Source: Geothrix oryzisoli
Lineage (GTDB): Bacteria; Acidobacteriota; Holophagae; Holophagales; Holophagaceae
Assembly: GCF_022808865.1 (NCBI RefSeq)
Contig: NZ_JAKZLB010000001.1
Span: 558,001-622,000, forward strand
Direction: 5' to 3'
Length of the DNA: 64,000 nt
The position numbers and the translations under genes were made by a program. Positions within the stretch are counted from its first letter, which is position 1, and each line of letters opens with the position of its first letter. Shown here in pieces: positions 49,917-59,592 of this stretch. The notes below the pieces were generated by a model. That model was not told the origin of the DNA and searched no databases. It worked only from the letters and a program-made list of their open reading frames with translations.

Positions 49917-51449
49917 ATGATGCGTCCCCCGATCCTCCCGGCCCTGCTTGTGGCCTTCTCTCTGGTTGGCCAGGAGGCTCCCAAGGCTGAGGGTACCCAG
50001 CCTGCCGCCACCCGGCTGACGCTTCAGAACGCCATCGAAACCTCGCTGAAGAACAACCTGCAGGTGCAGATCGCCGTCGAGACCCGCGACTTCACGCGGG
50101 CGGGCCTCACCATCGAGCAGGGCGCCTTCGACTGGAACCTCACCAGCAGCCTGAACATCGGCAAGTCCGAGGATGCCACCCGCGGCCAGAACTTCCCGGG
50201 CGGCCCCCTCACCTCCTCCGAGACGACGACCTTCAACCGGAGCTTCACCCTCGGTTCCACCAAGGCTTTCGGCTGGGGCGGCAACCTGAGCCTGAACTAC
50301 GCCCCGACCTACCGGTTCAGCAAGGGCACGGTGAACGGCGGGCCAGAGGCTCCCTTCACCACCAACCCCTATGACGGCAGCTTCTCGGCCACCTACACGC
50401 AGAGCCTGCTGAAGGGCTTCGGCCGGGACACGACCGAGAGCCGTCTCATCGTGGCCCGCAAGAGCGCCCAGGCCGCGGACCTGAACTTCCAGCTCTCGAT
50501 CATCAGCCTGGTGGCCAGCACGGAGTCCCTCTATTGGGACGTGGTCTACGCCCAGCGGAACCTGGACAACAAGCAGCAGGCCCTGGCCCTGGCCCAGAAG
50601 CAGCTCAAGGAGAACCAGATCCGCGTGCAGGTGGGCACCCTGGCGCCCATCGAGGTCACCTCCTCCGAGGCTTCCGTCGCCCAGGCCCAGCAGGACATCA
50701 TCGCGGCCGAGGCCCAGCTCCTCAATGCCAAGGACGCCCTGATCCGCGCCCTGTACCCCTCCTCCGAGCGGCCCGCGACCATGGAGCCGGCGGACGCCCC
50801 CGACCTCAAGCCCCTGGCGCTGGACGAAAAGGCCGCCGAGAAGCAGGCCCTGGCCAACCGCATCGAGCTGAAGACCGCCCGGCTCGATCTGGAATCCAAG
50901 CTGGCCCTGGAGACCGCCGCCAACAACCGCACCCTGCCCCAGTTGGACGCCTTCGCCTCCTATAACGGCAACGCCGCCGCCCAGATCCCCTCGGAGGGCC
51001 TCTCCGCGGTCAACAAGGACCTCACCAAGGGTGCCTACCCCGGCTACACCGTGGGCCTCCAGTTCTCCATGCCCATCCAGAACCGCGCCGCCCGGGGCAA
51101 TCAGGCCCAGGCCCGCGCCAACCGCCGGCAGAGCGAGCTGACCCTGCGCGACCTCGAGCTGGGCATCACGCTGGAAGTCCGCCAGGCCCTCCGCAACCTG
51201 GATGCCTCCGGGAAGGGCGTGGTCGCCGCCGAGAAGACGCGGATCTTCCGCGAGAAGGATCTCGAAGCCGAGCAGAAGAAGTTCGAGAACGGCATGAGCA
51301 CCAACTTCCTCGTGCTTTCCAAGCTCAACGACCTGAACACCGCCAAGGGCAATGAACTGCAGGCCCAGATCACCTACGCCAAGGCCGTCACGGCCCTGGA
51401 GAAGGCCCTGGGACACCTGCTGGAGGCGCGGAAGCTGGAAGTGAAGTAG
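49917..51449 (+). CDS. TolC-family outer membrane efflux protein
   Basis: The 510-residue protein has a short signal (PILPALLVAFSLVGQ) and the TolC/OEP repeat structure: long coiled-coil helices (LDNKQQALALAQKQLKENQ, SVAQAQQDIIAAEAQLLNAK, LEVRQALRNLDASGKGVVAAE) separated by beta strands. LTLQNAIETSLKNNLQVQIA is the typical first repeat. It forms the outer-membrane channel of an efflux pump or type I secretion system. No pump or adaptor gene is adjacent. ATG 49917 is preferred (AAGGAG 6 bases upstream); GTG codons at 49911 and 49914 also fit. The 150 bases upstream show no gene. A terminator follows. Confidence 0.9.
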   Translation: MMRPPILPALLVAFSLVGQEAPKAEGTQPAATRLTLQNAIETSLKNNLQVQIAVETRDFTRAGLTIEQGAFDWNLTSSLNIGKSEDATRGQNFPGGPLTSSETTTFNRSFTLGSTKAFGWGGNLSLNYAPTYRFSKGTVNGGPEAPFTTNPYDGSFSATYTQSLLKGFGRDTTESRLIVARKSAQAADLNFQLSIISLVASTESLYWDVVYAQRNLDNKQQALALAQKQLKENQIRVQVGTLAPIEVTSSEASVAQAQQDIIAAEAQLLNAKDALIRALYPSSERPATMEPADAPDLKPLALDEKAAEKQALANRIELKTARLDLESKLALETAANNRTLPQLDAFASYNGNAAAQIPSEGLSAVNKDLTKGAYPGYTVGLQFSMPIQNRAARGNQAQARANRRQSELTLRDLELGITLEVRQALRNLDASGKGVVAAEKTRIFREKDLEAEQKKFENGMSTNFLVLSKLNDLNTAKGNELQAQITYAKAVTALEKALGHLLEARKLEVK

Positions 51450-51482
51450 GAAGCGCGCTTCGCGCGCACTCCCGAATCCCAC

Positions 51483-51515
51483 GAAGAAGCCCGGCCAAGC
51501 CGGGCTTCTTCTTTC
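51483..51515 (+). terminator. Intrinsic terminator after the TolC-family gene
   Basis: GAAGAAGCCCGGC (51483-51495) pairs perfectly with GCCGGGCTTCTTC (51499-51511) around a CAA loop, followed by TTTCT. It lies 33 bases after the stop of the TolC-family gene and 25 bases before the stop of the convergent S9 peptidase. Confidence 0.88.
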
Positions 51516-51540
51516 TCCTCCCCTCTTGGGCTCAGTATCG

Positions 51541-53748
51541 CTACCTCCGCCTTGAGGCAGGGGCGGTGGGATCAGGTTTGGCCTCCGCGTCCGCCGGCAG
51601 GGTGTCCAGCAGGGTCTTCCACTCGAACCAGTCCTTCTGGCCCTTGATCCACTTCTCGAACCAGTTGAACTCGCTGACCATCTTCACCAGCTGGTAGCGC
51701 GGCTCGATCAGGCCGTGGGGCATGCCGGGATAGACGAGGTACTCCACGGGCACCCCCAGCTTCTTCAGGGCCATGTAGAGCTCGTCGCTCTGGGGCTTGG
51801 GCACGCGCTGGTCCGCCTCCCCCACGTGAATGAGGGTCGGCGTCTTCGCATTCCGGATGAACTTGAGGGCCGATTCGTTCACGAAGTTGTCCCAGGCGTC
51901 GTAGGGCCGCCCGCCCAGGTAGAACTCCCGCACGCTCTGGACGTCGCTCTCGGCGTACATGGAGATCCAGTTCACCGCGCCGGCGCCGGTGCTGATGGCC
52001 TTGAAGCGGTCCGTCTGGGTCAGCGCCCAGCTGGACAGATGGCCGCCGGCGCTCCAGCCCATCAGGCCGAGCCGGTCGGGATCCGCGATGCCTTCGCGGA
52101 TCAGGTGATCCACGCCCGCCATGATGTCGCCGTAGGAGATCCGCAGGAAGTTCCCGCCGATCTGCCGTGCGAAGGCCTCGCCATAGTTCGTCGAGCCCCG
52201 GTAGTTCGGCTGGAGCACCGCATAGCCCGCGGCCGCATAGATGTGCGGATAGGTGACGTAGCGTCCCTGGAAGGTGTTCATGTCCGCGGCGGCCGGCCCT
52301 CCGTGGATCTGCACGATGAGCGGGTAGCGCCTGCCCTTCTCGTAGCCCAGCGGCTTGATGAGCAGGCCTTCCACGGTCACACCATCCTTGGCCTTCCAGC
52401 GCACAGTCTCGGTCTCACCCAGAGCCAGCTTCGCCACCTGGGGATTCCCGTCGCTGACCTTCACCCAGGCAGCGACCTGGCCCACGGTGGCCACCTTCGC
52501 CACATAGAGGTCCATGGGCTTCCTCGGGTGGCTGTAGGTCAGCAGGAAGGCCCTGGCCTCATCGTGATAGCCTCCCCCGACCACGCCCGTCAGCTTCGTG
52601 AGCTGGGTCATGGCCCCGTCCGCCACGGAGAGGGCGAACAGGTGCTGGTCCACCCCCACGGCCTCGGTGAAGTAGAGGGTGCGGGAGTCCTCGCCCCAAC
52701 TGGCGCCGGACACGCTCAGGTCCTTCCCGGCCAGGAGGTTCTTGGCCGGCCCTCCGGCGGTGGGCGTCACCCAGAGCTTTTCGTTGCGCAGTCGCTCGAA
52801 GCGTTCCGGGGCGGCATAGGCCAGCCAGTGCCCATCCGGCGAGAAGGCCGAGAATCCGGCAAATCGTTCGAGCACCTGCCGGACCTGCCCACTGGCCAGA
52901 TCCAGCAGATGCAGGCTCGCCTCCTCGCGGGTGATGTCGCCCACCCGGCGTGCCGCCGGGAAGGCCCGGTACGAAGCCCAGTGGCCGTCCTTCGACAGCT
53001 GGAAGGCGGACACGGTGAAGCCCGCTCCCTCAGTCCACCGCTTCTCGGTCCTGTCGCTCAGCTCCACGGACCAGAGGTGGACCGGCGGCTGTTCCGGGTC
53101 CGCCACGCGGACGTCGAACTTCTTCTCCTTCCGCTTCAGATCATCCTTGTCCACACGATCGGGGCTGGTGAAGAAGAGGCGCCTCCCATCTTCGCTGAAG
53201 GCGAAGTCCCGGATGGGCGTGGCGTGCCTGGGCAGCGCCGTGATCGGGAAATCCTCCAGGGTCAGGTCGACCAGGGAGACCTGGCGATCCTCGGCCTTCC
53301 CCGCGCTGAAGGCCAGCCACTTCCCGTCGCGGCTGAAGGCGAAGGCGTGGACCCCATCCTTGGCCTCCGTGAGCTTCCGGGCCTCGCCACCTTCCACGGA
53401 CATGAGGTAGACCTGCTGGCTGCCCTCGCGGTCGCTGAGGAACGCGAAGCGCCGGCCATCCCGCGCCCACTGGGGGGCGGTCTCGCTCTTGTCGCGGGTG
53501 AAGGTCATCTGCCGGATCCGTCCCGTGGCGGCCTCCGCCACGAAGATGTCCGTGTAGACCTTGCCGGATTTCCAGTGAGGGACGCCGACGGTGTAGACCA
53601 CGCGGCTGCCGTCCGGCGAAAGCTGGCCCGCGGCCACGCTGCGCATCCCCATCACGTCCATGAAGGTCATGGTCCGCACGGCCTGGGCTGCCAGCGGCAG
53701 CACTGCCATGAGGATCGCTGAGGTCACCCCCCATTGGATCGAACGCAT
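51541..53748 (-). CDS. S9 family (prolyl oligopeptidase-type) peptidase, secreted
   Basis: The 735-residue protein has a signal peptide (GVTSAILMAVLPLAAQA), a beta-propeller with TolB-like blades (for example LSPDGSRVVYTVGVP and FSRDGKWLAFSAG, residues about 40-430) and a C-terminal alpha/beta hydrolase. The catalytic triad is visible: Ser in GLMGWSAGGHLSSW, Asp in HVGEADQRVP and His in YPGMPHGLIEP. It cleaves short peptides, probably in the periplasm. ATG 53748 is chosen because the signal peptide starts there; the frame extends 35 codons upstream without a signal. It lies 52 bases downstream of nadC on the same strand. Confidence 0.93.
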   Translation of the reverse strand: MRSIQWGVTSAILMAVLPLAAQAVRTMTFMDVMGMRSVAAGQLSPDGSRVVYTVGVPHWKSGKVYTDIFVAEAATGRIRQMTFTRDKSETAPQWARDGRRFAFLSDREGSQQVYLMSVEGGEARKLTEAKDGVHAFAFSRDGKWLAFSAGKAEDRQVSLVDLTLEDFPITALPRHATPIRDFAFSEDGRRLFFTSPDRVDKDDLKRKEKKFDVRVADPEQPPVHLWSVELSDRTEKRWTEGAGFTVSAFQLSKDGHWASYRAFPAARRVGDITREEASLHLLDLASGQVRQVLERFAGFSAFSPDGHWLAYAAPERFERLRNEKLWVTPTAGGPAKNLLAGKDLSVSGASWGEDSRTLYFTEAVGVDQHLFALSVADGAMTQLTKLTGVVGGGYHDEARAFLLTYSHPRKPMDLYVAKVATVGQVAAWVKVSDGNPQVAKLALGETETVRWKAKDGVTVEGLLIKPLGYEKGRRYPLIVQIHGGPAAADMNTFQGRYVTYPHIYAAAGYAVLQPNYRGSTNYGEAFARQIGGNFLRISYGDIMAGVDHLIREGIADPDRLGLMGWSAGGHLSSWALTQTDRFKAISTGAGAVNWISMYAESDVQSVREFYLGGRPYDAWDNFVNESALKFIRNAKTPTLIHVGEADQRVPKPQSDELYMALKKLGVPVEYLVYPGMPHGLIEPRYQLVKMVSEFNWFEKWIKGQKDWFEWKTLLDTLPADAEAKPDPTAPASRRR

Positions 53749-53800
53749 ACCGCCCCCTGCCTCGTGAGTTGAGGCTCTCATGATGTCCGAGGTCCGCCCC

Positions 53801-54649
53801 TCAGTCCATCCGCAGGCTGAGGTCCGCGGCAGGTGCGCTGTGGGTGAGCGCACCCACGCTCAGGAAGTCCACGCCGGTCTCGGCCACGGCCCGGGCCCGG
53901 TCCAGGGTGATGTTGCCGCTGGCTTCCAGGAAGAGGCGCCGCCCGCTGCGATCCCGCAGGGCCACGGCCTCGCTCATCTGCTCCAGGGACATGTTGTCCA
54001 GCAGCACGCCGTCGACATCCGGCAGGTCCAGGCAGGCTTTGAGCTGACCCAGGGTCTCCACCTCGACCTCGATCTTCACGAGGTTCGGGGCCGTCCGGCG
54101 GGCCGCCTCCACCGCGGACCGGACGCCTCCCGCCGCGGCCAAGTGGTTTTCCTTCAGGAGCACGCCATCCCCCAGCGTCAGCCGATGGTTCACGCCGCCA
54201 CCGCAGCGCACGGCGTACTTCTCCAGCAGCTTCAGGCCGGGCGTGGTCTTGCGCGTGTCGAGGATGCGGGCGCCGGTGCCCTCGACCGCGTCCACGAACC
54301 TCCGCGTCAGGGTGGCGGTGCCGGACAGCCGCTGCAGCAGGTTCAGCATGACCCGCTCGGCCAGCAGGATGCCGTGGCTGGAACCGCGCAGGCGCATCAC
54401 CTCGGTCCCCGGACCGACCCGCTGGCCGTCGTGCCGTGCCAGGTCCGCGTTGACGTTCGGACAGGTGAGCCGGAGGGTCTCCACCGCCATGGGAAGTCCC
54501 GCCAGCACCAGGTCGGCCTTGGCCACCACGCGCGCGGTCATGGGCCGGTCCGGCACGGCTGCGGTGCTCCAGTCCTGGGTGCCCCAGTCCTCTCGCAGGA
54601 AGGCGCGCAGCTGGTCGCGATAGGTCTCGGGGTGCGGGGGATGGAACAT
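53801..54649 (-). CDS. nadC: Nicotinate-nucleotide pyrophosphorylase (carboxylating)
   Basis: The 282-residue enzyme turns quinolinate and PRPP into nicotinate mononucleotide in NAD synthesis. LREDWGTQDWSTAAVPDRP is the N-terminal signature. ILDTRKTTPGLKLLEKYAVRCGGGVNHRLTLGDGVLLKENH carries the basic substrate-binding residues, and EVEVETLGQLKACLD, VDGVLLDNMS and LEASGNITL are the barrel strands. Length is normal. GGAG lies 6 bases before ATG 54649. It is divergent from the enoyl-CoA hydratase gene across 58 bases. Confidence 0.95.
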   Translation of the reverse strand: MFHPPHPETYRDQLRAFLREDWGTQDWSTAAVPDRPMTARVVAKADLVLAGLPMAVETLRLTCPNVNADLARHDGQRVGPGTEVMRLRGSSHGILLAERVMLNLLQRLSGTATLTRRFVDAVEGTGARILDTRKTTPGLKLLEKYAVRCGGGVNHRLTLGDGVLLKENHLAAAGGVRSAVEAARRTAPNLVKIEVEVETLGQLKACLDLPDVDGVLLDNMSLEQMSEAVALRDRSGRRLFLEASGNITLDRARAVAETGVDFLSVGALTHSAPAADLSLRMD

Positions 54650-54707
54650 CGGTCACTCCGGCCCCAGCGTACAATGCTCGACACCGATCCCAAACCAGGA
54701 GCCTCTC

Positions 54708-55484
<777 letters not shown>

Positions 55485-55498
55485 CGTTCCGCTGGTGT

Positions 55499-55532
55499 CC
55501 AAAAAGGCGGGCCGGGCGGCCCGCCTTTTTGG
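55499..55532. terminator. Bidirectional intrinsic terminator
   Basis: CCAAAAAGGCGGGCC (55499-55513) pairs with GGCCCGCCTTTTTGG (55518-55532) around a GGGC loop. The A run on one side and T run on the other let it serve both the enoyl-CoA hydratase gene (stop at 55484) and the convergent propeller gene (stop at 55545). Confidence 0.88.
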
Positions 55533-55544
55533 CGCTTGCGCCAG

Positions 55545-57650
55545 CTACCGCTTGGCGGCAGCCCCCACGCTGACCGCGGCCGTCTGCTCGTTGCCGTTCT
55601 GGTCGGCGACCTTCACGAGGATGCGGTCGCCCCGCACGGCGTCGCGGGGCACGAGCACGTCGAAGCGCTCCTCCTTCTGGTCGAAGACCCGGTCCTCGGG
55701 GACGATCTGGAGCCAGCGCTCGCCGTCGGCGCTGATGGCGGCCTCCTTCAGCGTGGAGCTGTCATCCCGCGCCACGAAGCGGACGCGGACTCCTTCGCCT
55801 TCGGTCGTGGCGCTGAGGTCGGAGATGGCCGGAGGCGTATGGTCGATGATGAAGGGCGCCGTCCGCCAGACGCTGGTGAGCACGGCATTGAAGGGGGCGC
55901 TGGGCGCGTCGGAGGCGGTCACCTCCAGGCGGTAGCGGCCATCGGGCACCGGCAGGGTGTCGAAGCTGAAGAACTTCTCCTTCCAGGCCTTCTCCAGGAG
56001 GATCGGTCCGCCCCGGTCCGGCAGCAGCCGGATGGCGAACTGGAGCGTGTCGGCATTGGGATCGTTCACCCGGAAGACGAAACTCTGCCCGCCTCGCCGG
56101 AAGCTGCGCTTCTCGGCGCCCATGTACCCCAGGGCCGGGATGAGCTTCTGGGTCTCCAGGGGCACCCGCTCGATGCCGATGTCATCCGGCGGAGCCGTGC
56201 GGGTGATGATCAGGCCCGGCGGCATGATGTCCACGCCTTCCCAGACCGGCGCCAGGTTCCGGTGGGCCCAGTACACAGTGACGGTCTCCACCGTCGGGCT
56301 GGCACCACCGCGGGTGCTGCTGAGGCGCAGGCGGAACTGCGCGAAGCGGGAGGCAGGCAGGGCCGGCCGTTCGCCGCTGCGCAGCGGCGGGGTCCAGGGA
56401 CTCCAGGTGGCGTCCGGCGTTTCGGTGCTCCCCGTGCGGAACTGGAACTCCACATTGGTGCCCGTGGGCGTATCCGCATCGAGGTAGGCACGACCCCAAT
56501 CCGCCAGGGGCGCACCCTTGAGGATCCTGGACTCCACCGTGCCCTCCGCGGCCTGGGCCTCGGAAAGAAGGTGCAGTTCGGCCGGGTTGGAGCCCACCAC
56601 CAGCAGGTCCCCGCCCGAGGGCAGGAAGGCCGTGGCCTGGGCCGTGCCCAGCTCCTGCACCACGGCGAAGGGGTCGGTGTCATGGGTTTTGCCCAGCGGC
56701 AGCGAGAACAGGCGGGAGCGGTTGCCCGTGCCGACCAGCAGCTGACCCTTCCAGGCCGCCAGGGCGTAGACCTGGCTCTGGGCGCTCTGCCAAAGGGTCT
56801 CGGGCACGCGGTCCCGGTCGAGGCGGATGACCGCAGACCGCGCGGCGACAGCCGTGTCCGCCTGCAGGTAGCCCTCCCGCCGCTCCAGCTGACCCGTGCT
56901 GAATTTCGGCGTGAGCCCGTTGTCGGCGCCGATGTAGAGCTGCCCGTCCGCCAGCGCCAGGGCCCGCACCTCCTCGAAGGGGGTGTCCATCAAGGTCTCC
57001 AGGCGGTCGCCCTGGCGACTGTAGCGGAGCACCAGGCCCCGGCCGTGGCTGCCCAAGTACCACCCGCCCTGCCCGTCCGGCGCCAGGGCCGTAAAGGACG
57101 TCTCGTCCGCCAGCTCCGCGAGGCGGCGGCTGGAGCCGCTCCGGGCCTGCACCAGCACGGCCCCCTTCTCGGAACCGCCCGCGGCAATGACCGCGTCACC
57201 TTCCACAGCGAGGGCCCAGACGATGCGGGCCTCGATGTCCGCGAAGGGTTTCACATCGCCATTGGGGGCCACCCGGAACAGCTTGCCCTCACCCGTGGGG
57301 GCGACGATCAGATCCTGACCCAGCCGTGCCAGGGCGAAGACGATGCCGCCCTTGACCTGCCCCAGGGGCTTCACCTGACCGCCGGTGTAGTGGAACAGCT
57401 TGCCGTCCGTGCCGGCGGACAAGTAGGCCCCGCCGGAACCATCCGGCACCGCGGCCCATATCACCCCTTCCGGCAGCTGGCCCACGCGGCGCAGGCTCGG
57501 GGCCAGGCGCAGGCGGCCATCGGCGCCGATGCGGACGCCGTGGGTCTCGGAACCCAGCCAGTCGTTGAAGCCGGAAAACGTGGCCGTCGGCTGATCCGCC
57601 AGGGCGGTCATCCCCACGGCCATGGAAAGGAGGAAGCTCATCCAGCGCAT
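55545..57650 (-). CDS. Secreted beta-propeller protein of unknown function
   Basis: The 701-residue protein starts with a signal peptide (MRWMSFLLSMAVGMTALA). It carries a propeller made of repeated blades such as VIWAAVPDGSGGAYLSAGTDGKLF and VRALALADGQLYIGADNG (about residues 60-380). Ig/fibronectin-like beta domains follow in the C-terminal half (PDGRYRLEVTASDAPSAPFN, DHTPPAISDLSATTEGEGVRVRFVARD). No catalytic motif seen. It begins 24 bases after the S55 peptidase stop; an upstream GTG (57674) would even overlap that stop. The two genes form a tight pair and may work together in the envelope. ATG 57650 has AAGGG 4 bases upstream. Confidence 0.75.
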   Translation of the reverse strand: MRWMSFLLSMAVGMTALADQPTATFSGFNDWLGSETHGVRIGADGRLRLAPSLRRVGQLPEGVIWAAVPDGSGGAYLSAGTDGKLFHYTGGQVKPLGQVKGGIVFALARLGQDLIVAPTGEGKLFRVAPNGDVKPFADIEARIVWALAVEGDAVIAAGGSEKGAVLVQARSGSSRRLAELADETSFTALAPDGQGGWYLGSHGRGLVLRYSRQGDRLETLMDTPFEEVRALALADGQLYIGADNGLTPKFSTGQLERREGYLQADTAVAARSAVIRLDRDRVPETLWQSAQSQVYALAAWKGQLLVGTGNRSRLFSLPLGKTHDTDPFAVVQELGTAQATAFLPSGGDLLVVGSNPAELHLLSEAQAAEGTVESRILKGAPLADWGRAYLDADTPTGTNVEFQFRTGSTETPDATWSPWTPPLRSGERPALPASRFAQFRLRLSSTRGGASPTVETVTVYWAHRNLAPVWEGVDIMPPGLIITRTAPPDDIGIERVPLETQKLIPALGYMGAEKRSFRRGGQSFVFRVNDPNADTLQFAIRLLPDRGGPILLEKAWKEKFFSFDTLPVPDGRYRLEVTASDAPSAPFNAVLTSVWRTAPFIIDHTPPAISDLSATTEGEGVRVRFVARDDSSTLKEAAISADGERWLQIVPEDRVFDQKEERFDVLVPRDAVRGDRILVKVADQNGNEQTAAVSVGAAAKR

Positions 57651-57673
57651 AGAACCCTTTCGTCCCAGATCCA

Positions 57674-59413
57674 CTACTCGATTTCCACATCCAGTTGACT
57701 GAGGCCCCGCACTTCCCGATCCAGGGGCAGCACCGCCCGGCCGACGATGCGCCGCTGCAGCTTGTTGTCGCTGCTGGCCCCGTCGCCGCTCACCAGACTG
57801 GCCACCGTCGGCGGGATGCCCTCGATGCGGGCGCCCCGGAGGCCGGCGCCAGGCTGGGCCTGCACCAGCAGGGCGTAGGCGTGGTTGTTCCGGAGGGCGC
57901 CATTCAGGAGGCGCACCACATCCCCGAGGTTCGATACTTCGATCATGCGCTCGTCGGGGTCCGCGGCCATGAGGCTGAAGCCGTCGCCCACCATGAGCGT
58001 GGCCTTGCCCTTGGCGGCGGAGGATGGGACCTGGATGTTGAAGGTGGCCGTCTCGCGCACACCCTGGATGTTCTGGAGGGTCACGAGCACCGGCAGCACC
58101 TCGCCCCGCTTCGCCCTGGCCTTCAGGAGGCGCACCCCGGCGATGCCCGACAGGTCCAGCCGCTCCTCCGCCTTGATGGTGATGGAGATGCCCTCGAACA
58201 CCGGTTTCTCGAAGGGGTTGAGGGTGATGGCTTGGAGCATGGCGCCGATGTACTGGGCCATGCGCGAGGGGTTCAGGTCGGCGATGACGTTCTCGATCAG
58301 GATGGCGGGGTGGCCGGCCAGCTTGATATTGCCCTGCATGGACAGGCTCTGGAGGCCGACGCCCCGGGTGTGGGCGTCCAGGGTCTGGGCGACGGCGGTA
58401 GCCACCAGGGCTGGTGTGGCCACGGGGTGGTCCATCAGTTCGAACCGGAAGTTCAGGGTGCGCTTGCCCGCCAGGTTCAACCCGATCCGCAAGGGGACCA
58501 TCCGGGCCTCAGCGCCCAGGATGCCCGCCACCCCCGAGCTGCGGTCCAGCCGCAAAGCACCGATGGGCGCCACCGGCATGGCCATCTTGAAGGAGCTCTG
58601 GTAGCTCGCCACGGTGCTGGCCACCGTGGCGGACCAGAGCGGCAGATCGACCGACCCGAGGTTGAACAGCTGGTGGCCGAAGAGCAGCACCCGCTTGCCG
58701 GAGACGAACGTGATGGTGCCGGCGGCGGCCAGATCCAGGTCCCCCTGCATGAGGGTGATGGCGGCCATGCCGCCCGGCTCGAGGGGGCTGGCTTCCTCCC
58801 GTCCTCCGGACAGGACCGGCGCGGCGGCAAAAGCGACCGGCAGCCCGGCCCACAGCCGCTGGGCCTCGGGCCCCAGGCTGCTGCCGACGAGGGTCATGGG
58901 AAGGGCCTGGGGATCCGCCTCGCCCATCAGGGACTGGAAGTCGAGCATCTTCCCGGAGAGGGCGGCCTTGAGGACCTTGGGGGGTTCCAGCTTGGGCAGG
59001 ATCAGGGGGGTGCGGCTGGGTGCGATCTCGGGGATATCCCGGAGCTGGTCCAACATCTCCGCAATGGGAGTGATGCCGCCAATGGCCTCCTTCTCAAAGA
59101 GGAGGCCCGTGCTCAACGCCCCGATGAGCTTCCCGTCGATGTAGCAGGGACTGCCGCTCATGCCGGCCAGGATGCCCGTGTCCGCCAGGGGGCCGCCCGA
59201 AGCACGGACCATGATGCGGCTTTTGCCTGGTGCTGCGTTCCGTTGCACACCCAGCACTTCGAACTCGAAGCGTTCGATCTTCCCGCCCTGGAAGACGGTC
59301 TTGCCATAGCCCTTCATGCCGGCCCGGATCTCGGACACGGCCAGGGTGGCGGGGCCCTGAGCCGCCAGGGGGATCAGGGAGAGGAAGGCAAGGGCTAGGG
59401 CGACCAGTCTCAT
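57674..59413 (-). CDS. SpoIVB-type S55 family peptidase
   Basis: The 579-residue protein has a signal peptide (LVALALAFLSLIPLAAQ). The catalytic serine is in the S55 signature GILAGMSGSPCYIDGKLIGALS (about residues 103-125), like the SpoIVB site. A GH-like segment, VLLFGHQLFNLGSV, and the long C-terminal region (MAAD, VRLLNGALRNNHAYALL) are typical of bacterial S55-like proteins outside spore formers. In Bacillus SpoIVB cuts a signalling partner across the spore membrane; here the organism is not a sporulator by content, so the target is unknown. It precedes the propeller gene. ATG 59413, no strong Shine-Dalgarno. Confidence 0.82.
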   Translation of the reverse strand: MRLVALALAFLSLIPLAAQGPATLAVSEIRAGMKGYGKTVFQGGKIERFEFEVLGVQRNAAPGKSRIMVRASGGPLADTGILAGMSGSPCYIDGKLIGALSTGLLFEKEAIGGITPIAEMLDQLRDIPEIAPSRTPLILPKLEPPKVLKAALSGKMLDFQSLMGEADPQALPMTLVGSSLGPEAQRLWAGLPVAFAAAPVLSGGREEASPLEPGGMAAITLMQGDLDLAAAGTITFVSGKRVLLFGHQLFNLGSVDLPLWSATVASTVASYQSSFKMAMPVAPIGALRLDRSSGVAGILGAEARMVPLRIGLNLAGKRTLNFRFELMDHPVATPALVATAVAQTLDAHTRGVGLQSLSMQGNIKLAGHPAILIENVIADLNPSRMAQYIGAMLQAITLNPFEKPVFEGISITIKAEERLDLSGIAGVRLLKARAKRGEVLPVLVTLQNIQGVRETATFNIQVPSSAAKGKATLMVGDGFSLMAADPDERMIEVSNLGDVVRLLNGALRNNHAYALLVQAQPGAGLRGARIEGIPPTVASLVSGDGASSDNKLQRRIVGRAVLPLDREVRGLSQLDVEIE

Positions 59414-59592
59414 CGATATCTCAAGGAATGAATGAAGCCTAGCAGGACCGGTCCCGGAAACCGGGACAGCCCCCGGCTGGGCGCCCCTGTGACCTTCGGA
59501 TGCCCTCTGTGACATTTTCGTTCCTTGACCATCAGATCCCTTTTAATGAGAGGCAAGCCGTGGATACTCTTTTCAATACGGAGGAACTTCTC

